Below are positions 58,241 to 64,000 of a stretch of 64,000 nt of DNA, in pieces. Location of the stretch: contig NZ_CABDUX010000001.1 in NCBI RefSeq assembly GCF_901411515.1, positions 1,116,001-1,180,000 on the forward strand, in the 5' to 3' direction. The notes beneath the pieces were generated by a model, which was not told the DNA's origin, made no database searches, and worked only from the letters and a program-made list of their open reading frames with translations. Numbering within the stretch: the stretch's first letter is position 1; each line of letters begins with the position of its first letter. Position numbers and translations under genes: made by a program. Source of the stretch: Raoultibacter phocaeensis. GTDB lineage: Bacteria; Actinomycetota; Coriobacteriia; Coriobacteriales; Eggerthellaceae.

Positions 58241-59545
58241 ATGGGTCAGACAGGATTCAAGAAGCTCGTCGCCGAGGAGAAAGACGGCGGCATGCGCATC
58301 GAAATCGAAATTGTGGTCGATGCCGCACGGGTCAATGAAACGCTTGACGAATTCTATCGTTTGATGGCGCAGGTGAGGGGAATGGGTGCGAAGGCTGATG
58401 ATCGACTGTCCCTGAAAGAGCGCCTTGCCGAAGAGATAAGCGCCCAGGAAGTCGAAGCTGCGAGCAAGGATTTCCTGCTCAATCGGTTCACGATGGAGGC
58501 TGTGCGCGAGCTCGGCATCGATACGGTGCTCACGCCGGGTGTCCACGCCGACGATCCGCCATGCTTCAATCGGGATTTCTCGTTCACGGCGAGCCTTACT
58601 CCGCGCCCCCGCCTTTCGCTTACCGACATAGGTCCCGTTGAGGTGCAACGACCTATTGTCTCGATCGATGAAAGCGACATCGACGCTCAGATTGCGTACT
58701 CGGCGCAGCAGTGCGCCGAGTACCAGGCCTCCGCTCATGGAGAAATCCGTAGAGGCGATTATGCCGTTATGGATATCGGGATGACAAAGAACGGAAAGCC
58801 GTGCAAGGACCTCTCGGGCCTGCGTCGCCGCGTCGAGATATCCGAAGGCCTGTTACCTGTCGCATTCATCGAGAACGTTCTTTCGATGCGCGCAGGCGAA
58901 GAGCGTTCGTTTTCGTTTTCGGTGCCCGCAGAAGACGGCGAAAAGACCGATCGCTACGAAGCTGCCGTCAGGCTCTACGAAGTGCAAGAGCGCGTGGTTC
59001 CCGTTGTGGATGACGCGTGGGTGGCGCGCGTGCTCCCGCAGTTCGGCGATGTGGCGGGGGTTCGAGCGCACATCCGCGCCGATCTTGAGTCCCAGAAAGC
59101 GAAAGTCGAACAGCAAGAGCTGGTTTTGCGGGTTCGTTCTGCTTTGGAAAAGCGGCTCGTCGGCGTTGTTCCCGACGAGATGTACCAAGAAGCGAAAGAC
59201 TCGTTGATGGCAACGACCCTCGCCAAAATCGAAGCGCAGGGCCAAACGTTCGAAGCGTACTGCGAAGAGCACGGCACAACCAAAGACGAATTCACCATGC
59301 AGGCATTCATGCAAGCTGCCGAGACGCTCCGTCAAAACCTTGCGCTCGACGTACTGGCACGGGAGCGGGGCATTGCGGCTGCGACAGAGGACGTGGCTGC
59401 TGCGAAAGGCGCGCTTCCTGCGGGTCTTGCAGCCCTGTCGGATGAGGAGTTCGAGCGGCGCGGGTTTGCTTCGTCGCTCGGTGAAAGCATTCGCCGCAAG
59501 AAAGCCCTGGCATGGTTGATGGAAACGGCACAGGTTGAAAACTAG
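58241..59545 (+). CDS. Trigger-factor paralogue, probable dedicated chaperone
   Basis: This 434-residue protein aligns with trigger factor from end to end: a divergent N-terminal domain (about residues 1-125), a short PPIase-like FKBP domain (about 150-245; RRGDYAVMDIGMTKNGKPC then MRAGEERSFSFSVP) and the helical C-terminal arms (about 250-434; AWVARVLPQFGDVAGVRAHI and VPDEMYQEAKDSL). The ribosome-docking GFRxGKxP loop is missing; GMGAKADDRLSL stands in its place. It is therefore unlikely to be the general nascent-chain chaperone and probably serves the molybdoenzyme operon around it, in place of a TorD protein (inference). ATG 58241 has AAGGGGGAA upstream. Confidence 0.85.
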   Translation: MGQTGFKKLVAEEKDGGMRIEIEIVVDAARVNETLDEFYRLMAQVRGMGAKADDRLSLKERLAEEISAQEVEAASKDFLLNRFTMEAVRELGIDTVLTPGVHADDPPCFNRDFSFTASLTPRPRLSLTDIGPVEVQRPIVSIDESDIDAQIAYSAQQCAEYQASAHGEIRRGDYAVMDIGMTKNGKPCKDLSGLRRRVEISEGLLPVAFIENVLSMRAGEERSFSFSVPAEDGEKTDRYEAAVRLYEVQERVVPVVDDAWVARVLPQFGDVAGVRAHIRADLESQKAKVEQQELVLRVRSALEKRLVGVVPDEMYQEAKDSLMATTLAKIEAQGQTFEAYCEEHGTTKDEFTMQAFMQAAETLRQNLALDVLARERGIAAATEDVAAAKGALPAGLAALSDEEFERRGFASSLGESIRRKKALAWLMETAQVEN

Positions 59546-59550
59546 ATCGA

Positions 59551-59659
59551 TTGCGGGCTTTCGTCTTGGGCGAACCCGCAAAGCATCGGGTGAGGAGGTG
59601 GCATGCGCAAGGGAATTTGCGCATAGATGCAGGTGACATCGAAGGCATCGCACCTGTGC
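59551..59659 (+). repeat. Three consecutive hairpins in the leader of the MFS gene
   Basis: TTGCGGG/CCCGCAA (59551-59581), ATGCGCAA/TTGCGCAT (59603-59624) and CAGGTG/CACCTG (59630-59656) follow one another in the 140-bp gap before the MFS gene. They suggest partial termination or mRNA processing inside the operon. Confidence 0.5.
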
Positions 59660-59685
59660 GTGCGAGGAGGAAAAGGGGTTACACC

Positions 59686-61188
59686 ATGACCGAAACGACG
59701 ATTTCCGCTCCCGAGCCTCAGGGGGGTGCAGTAGGGAAGATCACTAATGCCATATCCCAGAAAATGGGCCTCATGTACGGCATCGGTATGATGTTCTTCT
59801 CTGGGTGGAATCAGATGTTGAGTTCGTACTGGAATTACTTCCTTACGAACGCGGTGGGCATGGATCCTGCGCTGATGGGAACCATGACTACCATATCGAG
59901 CTTTATGGCGTGGATCATCGTGTTCATCGCCGCCGTCATCATCGAACGCGTATGGCTGCGCTGGGGTCAATACCGCTCGTACATGCTGTTCGCTCCTGTT
60001 TGCGCCTTGATCTTCATCATGGGCGCATGGACCGACTGGACGTGGATCGGCGTTGATACCGGCAGTGTGGCTCAGGCCGTGTTGATCGGCGGCTGCTACA
60101 TTATCGGCCAGTTCTTCATCAACCTGTTCATGATTTCCGCGACGTCCATGATCACGGTTGCCTCGCGGACCGAAGCCGACCGTGCGCTGATGTCTGCTCG
60201 TAAAGCTCAGGGCAACCTGATTATTAAGCTTCTGTTCGCGGCCGTTTCGCTTCCCATGATCATCTTTTTCGCGGGCGGCGACGTTGCTTCCAACACGCGT
60301 CCCGATACGGTAATCGGGTATACCATCACTGCGTTCATCTGGGGTATCGTGTTCGTGCTTGCGTACGTGTATTTATTCAAGATGTTCAAGGGTATGGATC
60401 CGACCGAGGAGTATTGTCGCCGCCGCTACGAGGCGAAGAAGGCTGGAAAAAAGACCGAAGAGGTCAAAAGCGATATACAGAAGGTGTCCATTTGGAAGTG
60501 CCTCAAGTACTTCTTCACGAACCTTCCCGCTCTGGGTTTGTTCATCGGCGAAGTCGGCCGCGCCATCTGGTCGATGCTGCTCGGTGCGATGGCCGTGTAC
60601 TACTGCACCGTGGTGTTCGACCAGCCAATGCTCTACGCTGGCTGCCTCACGCTGGCTAACGCCGCCGGCTTGGTCGGCACGTTTTGCGGCGAAGCGATCG
60701 CCCGCAAGCTCGGCAATCGCATCACGTATTTGACTGGCATTGCCATCGTGATCGTCTCGATGATCTTCGGCTATTTCGGCGCCGCATCCTCGACGCTGGT
60801 GTTCACCGTCGCAATCGTCGTCAGCTTCTTCGGCGGCAACATGATGATGGCGGTCGAGTTCTCCTGCATGGCAAACGCCATCACGTATCAGGAATACAAG
60901 AAGGGCGAAAGCGCCAAAGCGTTCATCATGGGCACAATCCAATGGTGCCCGAACATCGGCAAGATGTTCCAAGGTGCCATCATCGGCTTCGGTTTGGCAT
61001 CGATCGGTTACAGCGCATCGGTTGAAGTGGTCACCGAGGCAATGGTTCAGGGCATCACGTTCATGACCTTCATGGTTCCCACTATCGCCATGATCGTCTG
61101 CTTCGTGGTCTTTTTCTTCCTGCACCGTCTGACCTCTGCTCAGATGAAGGAAGCGGAAGAGGGCCTGGCCAAGCGTAAGGCCGAATAA
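59686..61188 (+). CDS. MFS transporter
   Basis: This 500-residue protein has about twelve helices, with a charged central loop (YCRRRYEAKKAGKKTEEVKSD) separating the two halves as in major-facilitator carriers of the GPH/glycoside type. Conserved polar and glycine positions (GWNQMLSSYWNYFLTNAVG, ASRTEADRALMSARKAQGN) are family-like. Soluble catechol dehydroxylases have such a carrier next to them to import the aromatic substrate; that role is inferred here. ATG 59686 follows GAGGAGGAAAAGGGG and begins the typical cytoplasmic N-terminus. Confidence 0.88.
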   Translation: MTETTISAPEPQGGAVGKITNAISQKMGLMYGIGMMFFSGWNQMLSSYWNYFLTNAVGMDPALMGTMTTISSFMAWIIVFIAAVIIERVWLRWGQYRSYMLFAPVCALIFIMGAWTDWTWIGVDTGSVAQAVLIGGCYIIGQFFINLFMISATSMITVASRTEADRALMSARKAQGNLIIKLLFAAVSLPMIIFFAGGDVASNTRPDTVIGYTITAFIWGIVFVLAYVYLFKMFKGMDPTEEYCRRRYEAKKAGKKTEEVKSDIQKVSIWKCLKYFFTNLPALGLFIGEVGRAIWSMLLGAMAVYYCTVVFDQPMLYAGCLTLANAAGLVGTFCGEAIARKLGNRITYLTGIAIVIVSMIFGYFGAASSTLVFTVAIVVSFFGGNMMMAVEFSCMANAITYQEYKKGESAKAFIMGTIQWCPNIGKMFQGAIIGFGLASIGYSASVEVVTEAMVQGITFMTFMVPTIAMIVCFVVFFFLHRLTSAQMKEAEEGLAKRKAE

Positions 61189-61200
61189 CCCGACCTGTCA

Positions 61201-61234
61201 TCCGGATCCGACAGGGCCTACCTTCGGATCCGGA
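61201..61234 (+). terminator. Hairpin after MFS gene
   Basis: TCCGGATCCG (61201-61210) pairs perfectly with CGGATCCGGA (61225-61234); no T tract. It may partly end the upstream transcript before the next genes. Confidence 0.5.
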
Positions 61235-61302
61235 TCGGGAGCATCTGAAAACACGAGCGATGCCCGATATGCAAGGCGATCGACGGACGAGAGCAGGATG
61301 AC

Positions 61303-61755
61303 ATGATGAACATCGTACTTCTTGCAGTTGCCATAGCCATAACGTTTGCGGGATGCGCGATTCTGTTCGTGGATGTGGTGGCTACCCGCAAGACCGATTT
61401 CTGTCAGGACGAAACTCCCGCAGAGTACATCGACAAGGGTGCACGTGATCAAAGCGAGTCGAACAAAGCATCAGGCCTTTTCGTCTTAGCGGTACCTGAA
61501 TTTCGCTATGAGTACGAAGGGAAGACGTATCAGGGGAAAAGCGCGAACGTGTTTTTCCATCTCTACCTGAGGGCAGGTCGGCTGGCGGTGCCGTTTTTGG
61601 GCGGTAAAACGTACTGCATCTATGTAAACCCTGCTCAACCAACCATGTACGTCACATCGGGCGAGCAGCGGTTTGCGTACATGCATCTTCTGGGCTGTTC
61701 GGTGTCGGTCGTTGGGATTGTGCTCTTGCTGTTTGCAATGGGCATGTTCGGGTGA
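61303..61755 (+). CDS. Two-helix membrane protein, DUF3592-like
   Basis: This 150-residue protein has one helix at each end (IVLLAVAIAITFAGCAILFV and LGCSVSVVGIVLLLFAMGMF) and an extracytoplasmic beta-rich middle with VPEFRYEYEGKTYQGKSANV and YCIYVNPAQP, the usual DUF3592 pattern. Function unknown. ATG 61303 (or the adjacent 61306) follows GAGCAGGATG. The molybdoenzyme gene at 61794 follows within 40 bases. Confidence 0.75.
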   Translation: MMNIVLLAVAIAITFAGCAILFVDVVATRKTDFCQDETPAEYIDKGARDQSESNKASGLFVLAVPEFRYEYEGKTYQGKSANVFFHLYLRAGRLAVPFLGGKTYCIYVNPAQPTMYVTSGEQRFAYMHLLGCSVSVVGIVLLLFAMGMFG

Positions 61756-61793
61756 AGGTATAAGACGAGTACGAGAGAGAAGAGGTATCAGAG

Positions 61794-64000
61794 TTGGCTA
61801 CTTACATTGACGAAAACGCCGCTCCCCAGGTGCGTGTGCTGGAAGACGGCACCGAAATTCACCGCACGTCCCCGTGGTCTCCTCCGGGTTGCCACGGCAT
61901 GGGTTGCGGGGTGCTTGCGTATGTGAAAGACGGAAAGTGCATAAAGATCGAGGGCGACCCCGATCATCCCACTACGAAGGGGCGCTTATGCGTGCGCTGC
62001 TTGCGCGTGCTCGACCTGATCTATCATCCCGATCGCATCGTGCACCCGATGTACCGCGATCCGAAGGACCGAGGCAACGCCGATGCTTGGAAGGTCGTAT
62101 CGTGGGATTGGGCCTACGACAAGATCGAAGAAGAAATCAACAAGTGCAAAGAGCAATACGGCCCGAACAGTCTGACGGTGCTCACCGGAACCGGGCGCGA
62201 AGCTGGCAGGTACATGACGAACACGTCTGCGCGCATCTGTGTGACGACGAACCAGTGCTATACGCAGACGGGTTTCTCCTGCATGGCTCCGCGCGATACG
62301 GTGTGCTCCATGATCGGCGGCGCGGGCTACATCGAGTACGACTTTGCGAACGGATTGCCCGGACGCTACGACGATCCCGAATACGTGCAACCGAAGTACC
62401 TGCTCAACTGGGGTCGCGATTCTCTACGGTCCAATCCCGACGGCACCTGGGGCCATTCCATCATCGAGCTTTTGAAGCGCGGCACCAAGCTCATCAACGT
62501 CGATCCGCGCGTGAACTGGCTTTCGACCCGCGCGCTGTACTACATGCAGCTGCGTCCGAACACCGATACCGCGCTCGCCTTCGGCCTCCTTCGCGTGCTC
62601 ATCGAGGAGGATCTGTACGATCATGAGTTCGTCGAGAAGTGGTGCTACGGTTTCGACGAGTTCAAAGAGCGCGTTATGGAGCACACGGTGGAATGGGCTG
62701 CCGAAGTGACCGAGGTTCCCGCCGAGACCATCCGCGCGGTTGCCCGTTGCTTGGCAGAGAAGCCGTGGGGTCTCAACATGGGCCTCGCCAACGACCAAAA
62801 TCCCAACGGCGTGCAGAGCGTGCACTGCCTGTACGCCCTCGTTGCCATTACGGGCAACCTCGACATTCCCGGCGGCACGAACATCGGGTGGAACATTACG
62901 CTCGACTTCGGCGGAAACCAGTTCGACAACGTCGACGGCGTTGCAGGCAGCAAAAAGCGGGAAACCGTGCCGCCGAACCCGGTTACCCAGGAACAGCGCG
63001 ACAGTACGGTTGGGCTCGACGTATACCCCATCTACAAGCTCTTGCTCGGCAAAGCGGTGCCTGATGAGTTTCTGCCGACACTCGAGACCGACGAGCCGTA
63101 TCCGGTGCGTTTCTGCTGGATCCTGCATACCAATCCGGTAGCTCCTACGAACACCGCTCAGCCGAGCCGGTGGCATAAAGCGCTCAAACGCATGGATTTC
63201 GTGGTGGCGCAGGACATCTTCATGAACCCCACTATCGCTTCGTGCTGCGATCTGTTTTTGCCCCTTGCCACGTGGCTCGAACATGATGGGTACATCACGC
63301 AGCTCATGGGCGAGCATCCCGGTCCCGTAGCCGCCATGGTGAAGGCTGTTCCTCCCGTGGGGGATTGCAAGAGCGAATTCGAAATCGTCCATGATTTGGC
63401 GCAGCGCCCGGCATTCCGCGATAACTTCTACGTGGACGGCGAGAGCAAGGTCGAGAGCATCGAGCGTTACATCTCTGAAGACCTTACCAAAGTGGTCGGG
63501 TTCGATCATGATTGGGAGTACCTCAAAGACCACGTGCAGGTATGCCGCAAAACCGAGTACCGCAAATACGAGCGCGGTATGCTCCGGCCCGACGGTGAAC
63601 CTGGCTTCAACACCACGACAGGCAAGGTCGAGCTGTTCAGCCTGATGTTCGCCGCGTGCGGCGGGGATCCTCTGCCGTACTACGAAGAGCCTATATTCAG
63701 CGAGTACTGGCAAGACGATGCCGACGAGCTGCATTCCTGCGCCGCTTCGCGCTTCATGTCCGAATACACCAAAGAGCACCCCAACTGGAAGGAAGAGTAC
63801 CCCATCACCATCACGACGGGCGCGCGCAATTGGGCGTCGTTCCATTCCGAGCATCGCCAATCCAAGATGCTGCGCGAGATCAAGCCGTATCCCGTTGTGG
63901 CCATGCACCCCGATTTGGCAGAAAAGATCGGCGTAACCGAGGGCGAATGGGTGTGCATCGAAAACCCGTGGGGAAAATGTTACGAGAAGGCGAAGATCAC
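61794..64000 (+). CDS. Second molybdopterin enzyme of the cluster (partial, runs off the window)
   Basis: An open frame from TTG 61794 continues to the last base, 735 codons without a stop. It is homologous to the enzyme at 54594: no Tat signal, the same modified Fe-S signature (PPGC33-H-x3-C38, RLC66-x2-C69), molybdopterin segments (TVLTGTGREAGRYMTN, PKYLLNWGRDSLRSNPDG) and the start of the C-terminal domain at YPITITTGARNWASFHSEHR. Only the last part should be missing, judging from the 774-residue relative. TTG has AGAAGAGG eight bases upstream. It may be a second dehydroxylase or transhydroxylase with a different substrate, sharing the accessory proteins. Confidence 0.85.
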   Translation, partial: MATYIDENAAPQVRVLEDGTEIHRTSPWSPPGCHGMGCGVLAYVKDGKCIKIEGDPDHPTTKGRLCVRCLRVLDLIYHPDRIVHPMYRDPKDRGNADAWKVVSWDWAYDKIEEEINKCKEQYGPNSLTVLTGTGREAGRYMTNTSARICVTTNQCYTQTGFSCMAPRDTVCSMIGGAGYIEYDFANGLPGRYDDPEYVQPKYLLNWGRDSLRSNPDGTWGHSIIELLKRGTKLINVDPRVNWLSTRALYYMQLRPNTDTALAFGLLRVLIEEDLYDHEFVEKWCYGFDEFKERVMEHTVEWAAEVTEVPAETIRAVARCLAEKPWGLNMGLANDQNPNGVQSVHCLYALVAITGNLDIPGGTNIGWNITLDFGGNQFDNVDGVAGSKKRETVPPNPVTQEQRDSTVGLDVYPIYKLLLGKAVPDEFLPTLETDEPYPVRFCWILHTNPVAPTNTAQPSRWHKALKRMDFVVAQDIFMNPTIASCCDLFLPLATWLEHDGYITQLMGEHPGPVAAMVKAVPPVGDCKSEFEIVHDLAQRPAFRDNFYVDGESKVESIERYISEDLTKVVGFDHDWEYLKDHVQVCRKTEYRKYERGMLRPDGEPGFNTTTGKVELFSLMFAACGGDPLPYYEEPIFSEYWQDDADELHSCAASRFMSEYTKEHPNWKEEYPITITTGARNWASFHSEHRQSKMLREIKPYPVVAMHPDLAEKIGVTEGEWVCIENPWGKCYEKAKI

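Noticed and set aside
1-64000. Replication origin (DnaA box cluster) near the parS sites
   Set aside because: No cluster of TTATCCACA-type boxes or dnaA/dnaN genes was found; the origin, if near, lies outside the window.

Overview
The window looks like chromosomal DNA of an anaerobic, GC-rich gut actinobacterium of the Coriobacteriia, most likely Eggerthellaceae (Eggerthella/Gordonibacter/Adlercreutzia-like). This is inferred from gene content: three DMSO-reductase-family molybdenum enzymes, two Tat-exported lipoprotein flavoproteins of the fumarate-reductase type, a polytopic LuxR regulator, NapGH-like electron carriers and a cytochrome bd oxidase. No rRNA, tRNA or CRISPR array was seen. Four perfect 16-bp parS centromere sites (194, 41286, 52521, 54271) suggest the window lies in the origin-proximal domain.

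Layout. 0.6-3.1 kb: cydAB. 3.2-6.1 kb: a LysR regulator and a Tat flavoprotein. 6.2-14.7 kb, minus strand: a respiratory molybdoenzyme operon (NapG-like, NapH-like, catalytic subunit, Fe-S subunit, NrfD/DmsC-type anchor, TorD-type chaperone) followed by a two-component system; a perfect PHO-box-like direct repeat lies just upstream. 15.0-22.3 kb: a flavin/PNPOx-like protein, then a divergent catabolic-looking locus (M29-like aminopeptidase, AroM, DUF1177 / DUF917, hydantoinase-oxoprolinase, nitrilase-type amidohydrolase). 22.3-23.1 kb: a 21-bp tandem repeat ending in a terminator, then a 151-bp AT-rich element with 34-bp inverted repeats. 23.1-28.5 kb: membrane LuxR regulator and divergent Tat flavoprotein, a small protein and an NCS1 permease. 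28.7-38.2 kb: YqeY, a pilin-like protein, two bacterial PH-domain membrane proteins, haemolysin III, a CNNM/CBS transporter-like protein, two PspC proteins and a wall-hydrolase-like protein. 38.3-53.7 kb: two TrkA proteins, purB, an AlbA/Schlafen-type regulator, a Tat-signal protein, a second two-component system, purC, a small membrane protein, monomeric purL and an ion transporter.

The most interesting part is the right end (54.6-64.0 kb, plus strand). It encodes a cytoplasmic molybdopterin enzyme, a small two-cluster ferredoxin subunit, two paralogous ~75-residue proteins, a zinc-ribbon protein with a collagen-like Gly-x-Pro tail, a divergent trigger-factor paralogue, an MFS transporter, a two-helix membrane protein and a second molybdopterin enzyme that runs off the right edge. 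The Mo enzyme plus small Fe-S subunit plus MFS carrier, with no Tat signal or membrane anchor, resembles the soluble catechol dehydroxylase/pyrogallol transhydroxylase type known from gut Eggerthellaceae. The trigger-factor paralogue lacks the ribosome-docking signature and may be a dedicated chaperone; that role is inference.
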